Shown: positions 10,640-21,957, counted from the stretch's first letter. The stretch is DNA of 64,000 nt from Clytia hemisphaerica (GCA_902728285.1 CACVBU010000185.1:924845-988844); one strand, 5' to 3'. The notes: generated by a model from the letters alone, not told the origin. Numbers and translations: made by a program.

Positions 10640-11795
10640 ACTTAAAACATTGCAAATCTTTTATAAGAACTTATATGATTCAGTATTTCTTATCAATTTC
10701 GAAAGGTAGTCAGACTTTACAAAGTTGAGATCTTTTTCTTCTTTAGGTCAAAATGCACAGACAAAATATTGTAAAAAAAGCTGAAGTTTTCTCGTATACG
10801 TGCTAATCCTTAAGATCTTTTTGTAAAAATTACCTCAGACCATCTCGAGTTTCTACATAAAAGCTTTATATTTTTTCATTCATTATAAAGAATCAATTAA
10901 AAGACTTTAAAAGAACCTGGGACGAGACTTTTCATTCTGGGTCATCAAAACGTGTTATTTATGCTTATGAAAATTACAGTTGTTTAGAACATTTTACTGC
11001 AACTTTTCTCAGTCATTTGTCCTGTGACATTGGATTTTTGATTTTATGAGGCCCCTAAGTAGTAGTATCTCGTGATAGCCTTTTTCCTTTTTCGTGATTG
11101 CGTGATTAGAGGTCAAAAACGTGAGCTCGTGGTTTGGACTTTTTTCAAAAGGATGCTTGATTATCCAAGTTTTGTGATTGAAGACAAAAAATTGCGCAAT
11201 GTCGTGATCAGAGTTACCGCTGGGGGAGTCTCTTTTATTCACCTAAGATTGGAAGTGTAATTTAGAAACCTTCCATAACTCGGTTTAATAAACAAATGAC
11301 CTGGTTTATTAGAACACCGAGACCAAGATTTTAGACAACTATATTTTTCCGTAAAACATTAAGGGTGAAAATCTTTTTTCAGATAACATCTTTGCTATCT
11401 TTTCTTATGATAATTTCTTAAATCTGTTTTGATTTTTTCGTCTCCTCCTAAAATACAAGCTGTTTGGATTATATTTAGTTTTTGAAAATCTAGGATTTCT
11501 TTCTCAAAGTAAAAACTCAACAGTGGAAAGTGGTATTCGGTAGTCATTCTTGAAGAACTTCGAAAATCATTCAAATATCCATGTCATTCTTACTTGGCAA
11601 AGGAAACTATTTATCAGAATAATTAAGCAATCTGAAAGTGTCATTAATTAGCTCTTATAATCCGTTAGTTCGAAATGGATGACAAGGCAACATACACGTT
11701 TTTTAAATAAGACCAAAGGTTGTAAACTTCTTTTCAATTTTTATGAAGTTTCTGAAATACTCTCCCAGTCTTCCAAAGTAGATATTGAATTCCAA
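10640..11795. other. Non-coding interval
   Basis: Two overlapping antisense ORFs of 62-77 codons near 11009-11260 lie in a stretch of repeated CGTGATT words (CGTGATTGCGTGATTAG). I see no domain and no initiation or splice support. No bounded element is recognised. Confidence 0.4.
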
Positions 11796-11799
11796 AAGC

Positions 11800-11965
11800 G
11801 AAAGTGTTCTTATTTTCGCAATTTTATGAATGTTTTTGTGTAATTTCCTAAGAAATTGGGTGTTTTTTAGTTCATAAGACTTAAAAATGTTCTCAGCTTC
11901 TTCTTAACATTTTGGTAATCAAAGCCTAATGTTCTTATATAGTTTGTTCTTGTAAAAAACGCGCA
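11800..11965. repeat. GTTCTTA-rich dispersed repeat, copy 3
   Basis: It shares TTTCCTAAGAAATTGGGTG with copy 2, and the AATGTTCTTATATAG / TTGTTCTTGTAAAAAA end block. The left side is truncated. Confidence 0.5.
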
Positions 11966-11985
11966 TACACACAGTCGGATACAAG

Positions 11986-12240
11986 CACCGACCTTTACAT
12001 ATCCCTGGACCAAGCTATATCAGCCATCTTTGACAGAAGATTTTTGAAAGTTGGTACCCGTAAAGGAGCCATTGTAGTGTTTGAAACTTTGTCTACCGAC
12101 AAACGGCGCTACATCACTAGTGGACAATCGAAATAAGAACTAGCGCTCTCTCCGCGGGTACCAATTTCAAAAATACTCCGATCATAATATTTTTGCATTG
12201 TCATTGAGTAACTTGGTCCAGGGATATATAAAGGTCAGTG
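11986..12240. mobile_element. hAT-type MITE with perfect 8-bp TSD
   Basis: The element runs from CACCGACCTTTACATATCCC to the inverse GGGATATATAAAGGTCAGTG, 255 bp. It is flanked by GATACAAG on both sides (11978-11985 and 12241-12248). CA...TG ends with an 8-bp duplication fit hAT. The inverted repeats include TCCCTGGACCAAG. Confidence 0.85.
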
Positions 12241-12269
12241 GATACAAGTGATAGAATCGACTTACAGAT

Positions 12270-12950
12270 AATTAGCTCAGAGGAATGTAAAGAGATGGAA
12301 AAACAGCTTCTTGAAAACAATGGAAAAACGGCTCGTCATATACCAGGTCTCTTGCCCTTAAGGGAGTTTATGTCGAGTAAATAGGTTTCTTTTGTTGTCG
12401 CTATAAAAAATCTGCATAATTAGCGTGTTGTGACAAAATTCTTTTGTTTCAAGCCTGATTATGCGCAAACTTTTAGGGCTTATATTTTGGGTACACCTCT
12501 CCTATACGAAAAGGTACCTATATCTTCTTGCTCAGAATTTCCTAGCAATTCTACTGATATAACCGCATCATGACCGCACCATAATATGGAAAGCTAGAGC
12601 TCGAGAAAATTATAGCTTCATCTTGATTTTACTCGACTTCCGACAGTTTTACAAGAACCAATTTAATATCATTGCGTTAAGAATTTCTTTTGTTATACAT
12701 TGGTAAAAATATTGCTCCTTATTCTTAAAAATTGAACTAGTAATTGGCAAAAAAGGAAAAACAAATTTTCATTTTCATCGTCAAATCATGTAGAAACCGT
12801 CCGATTTGTATGGCGAGCCGTCTTTTCTGGACTTTCATTTAATGACCTAATCAACGTTTTTACAATAGAATTTTCAATAGAAGTGAGCGTTGAACTTTGA
12901 GTAATCAGAAAAGCTGTTTTTCCATCTTTTTACATTCCTCTGATTAGCTT
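12270..12950. mobile_element. Inverted-repeat element, about 680 bp
   Basis: GAGGAATGTAAAGAGATGG and AAAAACAGCTT at the left are inverted at 12908-12950. The halves are only partly complementary. No ORF and no clear target duplication (the flanks are AT-rich). Confidence 0.6.
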
Positions 12951-12954
12951 TGAA

Positions 12955-13440
12955 CGCATATGCTAGCTATATATTTTCATAACATGGGAAGCGATTTGTT
13001 ACTTTATTACATCATGATTAGGATAAATTTACTGCTGATTGATGCAGTTTTTATTGAAAAGGATGACAGGCTGTCTTTAAAAGTTATAAAGCATTTTAAT
13101 TGATGGTTTTGGTTTGGCATATCCTTGATTACTTCTTGTACTGACTGCCTCTATTTCTATATAAGGAGCTTAAAACGGAAGACTTTTTCGCCGTTATTGC
13201 GTCATTTTTTTCAAGCTGAGAGGTATTTATACATCAGGTTGTGGGAACTTGTTGTGTTATATTAATATGTGAGCGGTATTAAAACTGTAAACTATGTTTG
13301 TTTATTTGGATTTTGACATTACTGCAGTTTACTGCCTGTCTTTGTAGACGTTTATAAACCCAGGGTTGGTAAGTTCAAAGCTGTGTGTGTTTTTCATTGA
13401 ACTGATACAGTACGCATGTGCTGCATTTTGATTCTGGATT
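12955..13440. other. Non-coding interval
   Basis: AT-rich sequence without a recognisable gene or element. Confidence 0.4.
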
Positions 13441-13446
13441 GCAATA

Positions 13447-13744
13447 CAGGGTGTCCCGGAAAAAAGTATCGAGTTCGAACATGATTCTGAGTAGAAAGGT
13501 TGTAAGAAAATATATTCCATCATAACATAATAATTGTTTTTGCAACATTCATTATTGTAAAAAAAGAATTCACTTCTTTACAATTTTTCATGACGTTAAA
13601 GTTATTGAGAATTGTCTTTTGTAAAAGTTATGTCTCATGAAAATTAATATGACACGGAGAGGAAAACTTTGATAAACATTGTGAATTTAGTGAAACACAC
13701 ACAGAAGTATGGTACGACTCGATACTTTTTTTCCGGACACCCTA
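13447..13744. mobile_element. Mariner-like MITE, CAGGGTGTCC family, copy 1
   Basis: The left end CAGGGTGTCCCGGAAAAAAG and inverted right end TTTTTTTCCGGACACCCTA are flanked by TA (13445-13446, 13745-13746). The next ten bases (TATCGAGTTCG / CGACTCGATA) are also inverted. Sister copies: 20479-20694 and 36976-37080. Confidence 0.85.
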
Positions 13745-13748
13745 TATC

Positions 13749-14055
13749 CCCGGGGGGGGGGTACTAGGTTTGCGAGGTGACGGGTATGTCCGAGCCGAAA
13801 ATCGAAAATCGACCCTTTGAGAGACTTTTTCCTAAATTTTGGTCCATTTTTTCCAAATTTTGGTTTGATTTTCACCAAATTTTGGTCAAAATTCTTGGAG
13901 ATCGTGAGCCTTTGAGAGAGAAATTTTTGATTTTTGTGATTTTGGGACCCTTTCAGAGACTAACTTTTGAATTTGTACCCCTTTGAGAGACTTTTGAGGT
14001 ACCCTTATGGCTCGCACATACCCGGCACCCATTTTGCCTAAGTAACCCCCCCGGG
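13749..14055. mobile_element. G-tract MITE family, copy b (8-bp TSD)
   Basis: The element starts CCCGGGGGGGGGG and ends CCCCCCCGGG. It is flanked by perfect CCTATATC duplications (13741-13748, 14056-14063). The left module reads TACTAGGTTTGCGAGGTGAC then GGGTATGTCCGAGCC. The right module, inverted, reads TTACTTAGGCAAAATGGGTG then CCGGGTATGTGCGAGCC. The core repeats CCCTTTGAGAGACTTTT about five times. The left target duplication consumes the end of the mariner MITE at 13447-13744, so this element inserted later. Confidence 0.9.
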
Positions 14056-14445
14056 CCTATATCTAATTTGGAAGACTTGTTAGTATTTTGATCTTTTACC
14101 AACCCCCCAGACATCATTATTGCGATTGCATCAATTTCCCACTGCAGTAAATCGCTCTTAACAGATACTTAAAACAACATGTCCCGCCTGGGTACTTAAA
14201 ACTATAAAAACGTCATCAATTATGTCGAATTTCAACATTATTTTCATAATGTTATGAAATCGTTATCAAAGTCTGGCACAGAAGTTTTGTTAGAGTTTGA
14301 TGATAGTTACGCTGTGTTGTGCTGGAAGAATAGTTTGTCTTTATTTGCTTCTGTGTTTATGGTCAGAAGAGAATATTTTTTAGCAGAGTTTTCTTTAGAA
14401 AGGCGACCGAAAAGAAATAAGAAAGCGGCATGAAGGTCTAGTTAC

Positions 14446-14756
14446 CACAGATTTATAAAGTCCGAAGAGCTAGATTTCTTGCTTTAAGCCATCACAGGCA
14501 AACAAATTAGAAAAAAAATACTATTGCTATTGTTTTTGAAAACCCGTGAAGCTTCTGATTGGTCAAGCTCTGAAATTCTATTGTAATGTCACGTGACCTA
14601 GGTAGGATTTCCTATCTAACCACGGCACACTTTTCACCCAAAGCTAGGCTGCACACATCCCCTCTGATAAGTTTTGATATATCAAAACTAATTTGGGGAT
14701 GCATGCAGCCTAACCCAAAGCACGATATCTAGCCCTTTGGGCTTTATAAATCAATG
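14446..14756. mobile_element. hAT-type MITE, CACAGAT family, copy 1
   Basis: The left end is CACAGATTTATAAAGTCC; the right end, inverted, contains ATCTAGCCC and GGGCTTTATAAA and closes AATG. Flanks CTAGTTAC (14438-14445) and CTAGTGAC (14757-14764) agree at 7 of 8 bases. A complete sister lies at 36049-36347. Inside, 14645-14714 is a 70-bp hairpin (TAGGCTGCACACATCCCC with its inverse) around the palindrome TTTTGATATATCAAAA. Confidence 0.8.
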
Positions 14757-14764
14757 CTAGTGAC

Positions 14765-15870
14765 ATAAAAATTGATTATTGATTGTTTTACAAGGCGCCG
14801 TTTCTCCCCAAATGAGCTTGAATCGAGAAAGCGCTGCTTTTTTTACAAATGGACGTAGAGCACCACGGACAGAGGATATGCTAATGAAAAGCCCGATGCT
14901 TGGCTAAAAATATCAGAGGAGGGCTATGTCCCTTAACAATCATCAAATGCTTTTTCTGAGCATTGATTGGTTCATTTAGGTCAATTAAATCATAATTTTA
15001 AGTTTCAACCAATCGATTTTATTGATAAGGGAACTTTTGGATTGTTACAGGTAAGTGCGGTGCGTCGGAAAATTTGGATAACCTTCCCTCCACAAAACTC
15101 GATATTGCATGACCCAAATTCTACACATTTTTTAGTAAATTTGTGCAATTCCTGCCAATACTCTTTCCCTAGTGATAGTCCAGGCTGAAAAAGAAAATTT
15201 TCTAACACTGAGCAATTAAGTTCCACCGGAGCTCTAAGACAGGGGAGTATCATTCATCGCCAGATTCCAAAAAAATAGAATTATTATTTAATGCAGGGAT
15301 GTATTTGACATGTACAACATACATAGCTGATTTTGCGATTTCAACCTTACCTTGGATCTGGACTTGGACTTAATGTTTCCGAGTCTTAAAGGACTTCCAT
15401 AAGAATCTTTGCAATATATTTATTAAGAACAATGTCAGTTTGTTCTATAAGGGAAATTCTAAAACCACAAAATCTTGTTTTGGTAAGGATATCAAAGGTT
15501 GTGCCCACAGACCTCCATAGTGTTGAGTTGTTATGTTTTTAAACATACTTACCTGCCCTTAAGTATCCACAAATCCTCCTATTATAAGCTTTTAAATGTT
15601 TTAGCATGTGCAATGTGAATTTTTTCGATAATATGTTAGTTTTTATCTCCATTTTGAGGAGGGTAACGGTAGAAGCTTCAAGGGTTGTATTGGAAAACAA
15701 GGTTTGATCGCTCGTTGATATAAGATGCTTCGACCATATGTCCACACGTTATGGTTCTTAGAAACGAAGTTATGAAGCTATTTATTGGTTAAAAGTGACA
15801 TTAGTTTTAACCAATAGAATGGTTTCAAAGTGTGAACAAGATTCTACTAGTTAAATCTTGATGTTTGAGG
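14765..15870. other. Non-coding interval
   Basis: Contains short overlapping antisense ORFs (around 14967-15253) without domain signal. No bounded element was found. Confidence 0.4.
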
Positions 15871-15873
15871 TTC

Positions 15874-16105
15874 GAGGCAAAACTTTTGAGATGTGTGGAA
15901 CAGAAAGACTTTCTAAATCACTGTTTACTTATTCTATGCTATGAACAAAAGTGCTCGACTATGTGGGACTTTTAGCCGGATACGGTAATCGAGGGCAAAA
16001 CTTTTGAGATGTGTGGAACAGAAAGACTCACTGTTTACTTATTCTATGCTATGAACAAAAGTGCTCGACTATGTGGGACTTTTAGCCGGATAAGGTAATC
16101 GAGTG
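15874..16105. repeat. Tandem duplication, about 116-bp unit
   Basis: The block from GGCAAAACTTTTGAGATGTG through GTGCTCGACTATGTGGGACT to TAATCGAG occurs twice in a row. The second copy lacks a short TTTCTAAAT segment, so this is a recent local duplication. Confidence 0.9.
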
Positions 16106-16277
16106 CAAAACTTCATTTTTGATTGTTGTGTCGATTTGTAGACAGCAGTGTGGTTCTCTTGACAAGTGAAAGTATCCTCATCTGAGTCTGAGTCAGATTT
16201 GTTCTAGAGAGAATTCAAATCTTCTTCCGTGTCATTCGAATGTCCTCTTTGTGTATCAATCACTCTGTGTCGACCAA

Positions 16278-16378
16278 GCTGACACACAACGTTGATTCAA
16301 CGTTCGTCTAAGGTTATATGAACTTTATGAACATTAGATAAACGTTGAAAAAACGTTTTGTGCCAGCTGGATGGAGCC
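16278..16378. mobile_element. Small AGCTGGCAC-ended palindromic MITE, copy 1
   Basis: Ends AGCTGACACACAACGTT and inverse AACGTTTTGTGCCAGCT enclose repeats of AACGTT, giving a 101-bp imperfect hairpin. A sister is at 28879-28970. Confidence 0.7.
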
Positions 16379-16489
16379 AAATCTGGCATTGTCTGGTAAG
16401 TGCAGTGATCTCCATGCCCGAGGATTGGAATGATGTCCTGGAACGGGGCCTGTCTCGTTGCAGAAAAAATGACTCTCTTAGACCCCCCC

Positions 16490-17350
16490 TGGCCCCTGGA
16501 ACTGGTCGAAAACCTCTCTAGTGGGAAAGAGTATGTCCGGACGGGACCTCCAAAAACCGACCCTTGGAGAGACTGATTTTCTCCAAAAAGGTGGCGCTTA
16601 GAGAGACTTTTTTGAAAAGTTTTCTTCCATTTTAGAAAAAAATCCTACCCTTAGAGAGACTTTATTTTTCTTTCTCGAAACCAAAATATTTCCTAAAAAT
16701 TTTGAATTTTCCGACCCTTAGAGAGACTAATTTAAAAATTTCTGATTTTTCCGACCCTTAGAGAGACTTTGAATGGTGAAAAAACCGACACTGACCGTCC
16801 CCACATACCTCAGGTAAGTTATGGCATGTCTCAAAAACCTGAAAATTACCATAATTTTTGAAGGCCATTAGCCGGCAGAAAATGGGGAAACCAATGATTT
16901 GCTACGAAGGGTACTATGATTAAGAAACTTTCCGAAATTTTGCTTTCGTCAGCAGAAATCAACAAAATACGAAATTTTGCAATAAAGTGCTGATGTCAGC
17001 AAAATTTCAAATTTTTTTTTGTGCAAAATGATCCTTTTAATGATATGCAACTTCAGTCCAAATTTCATGTTTCTACCATTAGCCAAACTGGGGATATTTA
17101 AAAAACAAGTTTTGCTGACGTCAGCATTTTTTAGTTTTTGCGGTTTTTCGCGAAAATAAGGGCGTAAACAATTAGGTAACACCCCTACGGCAAAACCTCA
17201 TCATGGTACCCTTCGTAGCAAATCATTGGTTTCCCCATTTTCTGCCGGCTAATGGCCTTCAAAAATTATGGTAATTTTCAGGTTTTTGAGACATGCCATA
17301 ACTTACCTGAGACCCAGCACCCATTTTTGCCTAAGTGCCCCTCCCGGGAT
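16490..17350. mobile_element. G-tract MITE family, copy c, with nested insertion
   Basis: The core repeats GACCCTTAGAGAGACTTT at least five times. The left inner end is GAGTATGTCCGGACGGGACC. The right end, after an insertion, is ACCCAGCACCCATTTTTGCC then TAAGTGCCCCTCCCGGGA. The left G-tract is not intact and no target duplication was identified. The nested element interrupts the CACATACCCAGCACCC junction seen uninterrupted in copy b and at 36610. Confidence 0.75.
16809..17311. mobile_element. 503-bp foldback MITE nested in the G-tract element
   Basis: The left arm begins CTCAGGTAAGTTATGGCATG and is mirrored at 17292-17311. Inversion is almost exact for about 110 bp (including GGCCATTAGCCGGCAGAAAA and GATTTGCTACGAAGGGTAC) and weaker towards the centre. 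No ORF. Confidence 0.85.
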
Positions 17351-17351
17351 A

Positions 17352-18660
17352 AATATCTATTCGAGTTTGAAAAATATTCCATATGTGTTTGTCCGATAAA
17401 GTTTTTAACTTGATGAAACCTTTGAAAAAGATCAAGATCTCCTTTTTCTCAAATTGAATTTACACATATATCTCACTCAAAAGATTTTTGTTTTGTTTTC
17501 GAAAAGTTCGGAAAGACATATGAATGATAGGGCGTTCCTTTTCGGAATAGATAAGTATCTTGAAATCTCAATTTGATTACTATTCTTAAGCTGATATTCT
17601 ATTGACAAGAAGTTTTTTTAACTATTAAGGCGGTCTTACTAAGTCCCCATATGATATTAGTCCATTCACTAAACTCTCCATCTTTCTTATAACATGATTT
17701 ATATAAGTTCCGACCGATTTCATGAAAACAATTTTTTTCTTGATCTCAATTATTTAGACGTATAAAAAGTGATGGTGGGGGTTTCTGACGATGATGAAAT
17801 TTTGTTTTGAAGGTTTTGTTTTTGAGAAAATAATCTGTTAGTCCAATCTTTTTTGGAGAAAGTGATTTCTTTAGTTACATGGTAGAAAGTTACTAATTTT
17901 CTTATGTAAACGAGCTCTTCCCTCCCAGAGGGACTTGCTTTTCTTGCATGATGACGTAACTTGACAGACTTGAATTGCTTTGGCGTGATGGCCTGCGTGA
18001 TCATTATTTAGGAGTGCGTTTTCTCAACATGGTGAGAAAATAAGAACATTTTAAGAAAATCTTTACGTTTGAACAAAATTTAAAACATCCAAAATCAACG
18101 TCAAGAATGAACAAAATTTTGTTTTTCGTCTTTACTTTTTCTTTTGAGAATAATCTCCGTGTTTCTTCAGTCTCTTACCTGAACACTTAGAGTTCCTATG
18201 TAGGGCGGATTAAGCTCTTGCTAAAGATTTCAAAAGCTAGGTATTGCTATTTTACTCGCAGAATAAGTTGCAAAAGGTGGAAAGAAAAATGACGTTATTT
18301 AGAAGAACAATCATTTCTTTCGAAAGTAAAAAATTTATTATTGCGAAAATTTCCGTTTTGAAACTCTAATCTTCATTGTAGAAAGTTTTATCTTAAAACC
18401 TCAATTTGAAACTTTCTCCGTTGGTAACCGTAAGATTTATTGTAGAAGTGAAATCTTAAGATGAAACCTCTTATCATTGCAGAAAATGTTGAAAGAATTT
18501 CAGCATCCAGTCTAAGACCAGCTTATCCTTAATATTTAAGTGCAGGAAAAAGTATAGTTTTACCAGTGAATCCTTGAGTCTACTCCGGTACAAAGAATTT
18601 AGGTTACAGGTAGGTTAGGTGAGGTTGAAATGTCTGAAATATTTTTAAAGTTTAAGATCC
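17352..18660. other. Non-coding interval
   Basis: No bounded repeat or gene is recognised. Short ORFs (for example 17750-18004 minus) have low-complexity content and no motif. Confidence 0.4.
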
Positions 18661-18664
18661 CTCT

Positions 18665-18925
18665 TCAAATAACCTGAAATTAGATCATGATATTTTCTAT
18701 GCGACAACGCTGAACATCTAAAAGAGTATGTAAAAACAAACGATCTGACACGGATAAACTATCTCGATTTCGTAAGGGCCGTGCAACACTAAAAAGACTG
18801 GGAATGATAACAAAGTAGCGTGATTGTGTTTAAAAAATTTTTGATGGCGCGAAACAAGGTTTTTGTTATGGAATTGACAATTTTCCTCCAACGGTTAATT
18901 TTCAAGCGCTTTTATAGGTTTACTG
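18665..18925. repeat. Diverged dispersed repeat upstream of the ABHD gene
   Basis: Counterpart of 725-1035, same orientation. It ends about 70 bp before the acceptor-like site and 150 bp before the ABHD start codon, so it could lie in the promoter or in a 5' intron. Confidence 0.65.
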
Positions 18926-18974
18926 TGTAATCATGTGATCCCTGCTGCATAGTCTAATCAGTTTTATATTTTCT

Positions 18975-18993
18975 ACAATATTTTCTCACTTAG
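18975..18993 (+). promoter_or_regulatory. Probable 3' splice acceptor upstream of the ABHD start
   Basis: A pyrimidine-rich tract ending TTTTCTCACTTAG sits 80 nt before the ATG. The reading frame of the gene stays open back to this AG. It may mark a 5' intron (coding or UTR) or a spliced-leader acceptor. Confidence 0.5.
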
Positions 18994-19072
18994 ATATAAA
19001 AACAAGAAAAACTGCACATCAAACCAAGACATATTCAACATCGATGGTAGTTGCATCTCTGGTCAACATATC

Positions 19073-20302
19073 ATGATGATTGAGCTGGTCCTACTCTCCA
19101 GTTTTATTGCTGCTGTACTCTACATCATCAATGAATTTCGTGCATACTATTACATCAAATCACCTGAAATCACATTCAAAAACTCATCAGTCTTATATCA
19201 CAAGCTTTTAGACACGTGTGAATCCTTCAATGCACCTTACATCCCAACCTTCTGGGCACCAAGCGGGCATTTACAGACATGGTTGAAAACAATAGTCAGT
19301 TTTCATGATTGTCCAAAAATTTCAGTTACTAAGGAATACCTACAAATGGAAGACGAGGGTATAATATCATTCGAATGGGTCAGTCAAGTGGACTCAGAAG
19401 CGGCCGCCGCTTCAACCAAAAAACGCCGCTCGCTCAAAAAGAAAACATTAATGGTCAAAGAGAAACCTATTCTACTCATCATTCCAAGTGCTTTAAACAC
19501 AAACGTACAAGACTATACTGATCTATGTTTATACGCTCTTAAAAACGGATTTAAGCCGTTATTTTTTAATCGCCGTGGTTACGCTTCGAACGTTTTAACG
19601 ACCCCAAAGGTAACGACTTATAATGACCACTCCGACCTTGAAGAGACGTTACAATATCTGAATTCACAGTTCCCATTTAGTAGTATCTACGCAATGGCTT
19701 TTTCAATGGAATCGGGGAATCTCATCAGTTATTTAGGGCATGAGAAAACAGATAGCCTGATTGCAGGTGCTGTTTGTGTGTCATCGACATTCGGGTGCGA
19801 GAATCAGCTTGATGATCACGCTATGAGACAACCGTACAATGCGATTATAACGGAGAAGATCAAAACCATTTTTCAAAGTAATGCAATTTGTCATGATATG
19901 TTTGATAGCGAGGCTGTACAAAACTGTCAAACAATGGTTTCCTTACAGAATGAAATCCACGCACGAAGTAATCAGTATCAAACTTTGAAAGAATATTTGA
20001 ATTATAACAGTCCGTTAATTCATTTGAATCGGATTCAAGTTCCGGTCCTGTTTTTACACGCTAAGGATGATCCAGTCATACCTGAGATTTCAGTACCATA
20101 CGAATTTTTCGGCATTTCGGAATGGTGTATTTTACTGACCACTGAATATGGAGGACATTGTGGATTTTTTAAAGATTTAACGCCTTCTTCATGGGCGGAC
20201 GAAAGGGCGGTTGACTTTTTAAAATTCATTCACAAAAATGGAAAAATGACCACCTCGATGAGCAATGGACATGGTCGAAGCAGGGCAATGACTATTTTTT
20301 AA
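19073..20302 (+). CDS. Alpha/beta-hydrolase, ABHD1/ABHD3/ABHD15 family
   Basis: Intact 409-residue frame. Residues 3-20 form an N-terminal hydrophobic anchor, as in this family of single-pass ER or membrane serine hydrolases. The family signature PTFWAPSGHLQT is at 58-69. The hydrolase core follows: strand KPILLIIPS (131-139), FNRRGY (165-170), the nucleophile elbow YAMAFSMESGN (206-216, Ser 211), an acid in HAKDDPVIPE (Asp 332 or 333) and the histidine in GGHCGFF (His 362). ABHD3 relatives cleave phospholipids and ABHD15 is tied to lipolysis control; the substrate here cannot be read. The elbow is AFSME, not GxSxG, so catalysis should not be assumed. A basic, alanine-rich insert (108-130, with TKKRRSLKKK) is unusual. 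Two ATGs stand in tandem; the first is used. The frame is uninterrupted by introns after the start, but an acceptor-like site lies upstream. Confidence 0.88.
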   Translation: MMIELVLLSSFIAAVLYIINEFRAYYYIKSPEITFKNSSVLYHKLLDTCESFNAPYIPTFWAPSGHLQTWLKTIVSFHDCPKISVTKEYLQMEDEGIISFEWVSQVDSEAAAASTKKRRSLKKKTLMVKEKPILLIIPSALNTNVQDYTDLCLYALKNGFKPLFFNRRGYASNVLTTPKVTTYNDHSDLEETLQYLNSQFPFSSIYAMAFSMESGNLISYLGHEKTDSLIAGAVCVSSTFGCENQLDDHAMRQPYNAIITEKIKTIFQSNAICHDMFDSEAVQNCQTMVSLQNEIHARSNQYQTLKEYLNYNSPLIHLNRIQVPVLFLHAKDDPVIPEISVPYEFFGISEWCILLTTEYGGHCGFFKDLTPSSWADERAVDFLKFIHKNGKMTTSMSNGHGRSRAMTIF

Positions 20303-20478
20303 GTTAGATTTTTGTTATAATCTCGTGTTTTGATGGTTAATTTGCGATCTCTGTGGAGTCTCCTTTTTTACATTGATGATTTTGAAAGAGGCAACGAAAT
20401 TTTGTTGCTATTTTTTTTGCTCAGAATTTGAATTGAAATTATTAAATGAAAATTGAATTCATCATAAAAACGCTATAC

Positions 20479-20694
20479 AGGGTGTCCCGAAAAAAAGTAT
20501 CGGGTTTGAACATACCATTGAGTAGAAAAGTTTGTGTGTGTTATCGCTGAAATATGAGAACATACTCAATCGTACAGGCTTATTACAAAAGTTAGTCTGA
20601 AAAAGTGTTACATAATCAATTTTGTGAATACACACATAAAAAACTTTCTACTCATAATTGTGTTTCGACTCGATAATTTTTTTCGGACACCCTG
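20479..20694. mobile_element. Mariner-like MITE, CAGGGTGTCC family, copy 2
   Basis: 216 bp from CAGGGTGTCCCGAAAAAAAG to the inverse ending TTCGGACACCCTG, with TA on both sides (20477-20478, 20695-20696). It lies about 175 bp downstream of the ABHD stop and could supply 3' UTR sequence. Confidence 0.9.
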
Positions 20695-20699
20695 TAAAG

Positions 20700-21680
20700 G
20701 GAACTAATTGGTTAAAGATGAACAAATCCCCTTTCAAGAAAAAAAAGTTTGTTTGACTATTCCTTCATTTATATTTATTCATTGTTAATCATTATACAGA
20801 CATATATGTAAAACTAAAAATAATTGTTGTAGAATATTTATCGCGTTTTAGAAAAATCAAATAGCGAGATTTTTCTTTTTTTACATAACTTATGTTATTA
20901 TCTAAGCATTCATCCCCTTGAAAAAGTTTCTTGCTGGGCAAGATAAATTTAAAATCGAATTTCAGTTTAAAACATCCAAAAAAATCACAAAATTAAAAAA
21001 TTACCACCAGGTAATTACAAGTTATTAAATTTCACAGAGGAAACGCATACATCTTAAAAGAGCTCAAAATCCGGTTTGAGCTCCCATAACACCCCTGGGT
21101 CAGTGGTCCAGTCAGGTCAGCCACGGTGAGTTAGCCTGGTGAAAAGATGTCTAAAAACAGGCCAAATTTTGTCCCATGGTGGAAGATTGACAACCCCAGT
21201 CGAAAAATAATTAAAAATTTAAACCCGGTCAAATTTTAGAAATTTATTTTAAAGGCCCGGTCAAATATTATCCTCTTTAGGTCACTTCGGTCAAAAAAGG
21301 GAAAATGCTTATCAGCCTGCCCCGAAAAATTGAAAAATTGAACCAGGATGATTTTTTGGATTATTTTTTTATAAACCTATTTCAAGGCTTCCAGTGAGCC
21401 TAAACTCTAAATTCAAGGTCAATCTGATGAGTAGTTCAAGACTTATGGCTGATTTGTACTAGTAATCGTATGGTTTGGAGCCGTTTATTAAAATCTCGAA
21501 AATATTCAAACCCCCCTGTTTATTTGGCACCTAAGAGTAATAAATTATTTTGAGTGCAGCGATCAAGTGCCTCGTTTTGAAACCATTACCAAGGCCATTA
21601 AATTCTTTGAGACCCACTGAGGATTATTTATGGGATGTAGAATAACATGTTATGAATGGGTGAGAATTTCTCATAATTCT
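20700..21680. other. Non-coding interval
   Basis: AT-rich, with low-complexity CCCGGTCAAA repeats around 21180-21290. No gene or bounded element. Confidence 0.4.
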
Positions 21681-21683
21681 AGA

Positions 21684-21881
21684 GAATACACCTTTTCGAC
21701 CGTAGCCGCCAATTGTCACGCAGGCATTTTTTGTCCGTTTTACCACCCTAAAACCATTCCAGTCTTTTTTTCGCACCTATAGACATTTGAAAAAGTATGA
21801 AGGATTGAATCGAGTTTAGGGGGATAATTAAATAATAAAGAACACGCCTGACCGCGCGACTGCAGTCGAAAAGGTGTATTC
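21684..21881. mobile_element. MITE, GAATACACCTTTTCGAC ends
   Basis: Left end GAATACACCTTTTCGACCG and its inverse at 21865-21881 enclose about 200 bp with no ORF. Target duplication not resolved. Confidence 0.7.
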
Positions 21882-21929
21882 GCATCACGATACAGTTGGG
21901 ATTCTCAAAATTATAATGTCTTTCCCATC

Positions 21930-21957
21930 CACAGATATCTGTAAAGCCCGAAGGGCT
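21930..21957. mobile_element. Solo terminus of the CACAGAT hAT-type MITE family
   Basis: CACAGATATCTGTAAAGCCC followed by GAAGGGCT matches the end of 36049-36347. No partner end is nearby. Confidence 0.55.

Noticed and set aside
11009..11260. Overlapping antisense ORFs near the CGTGATT-rich stretch
   Set aside because: No motif and repeated-word composition; similar words occur at other non-coding places.
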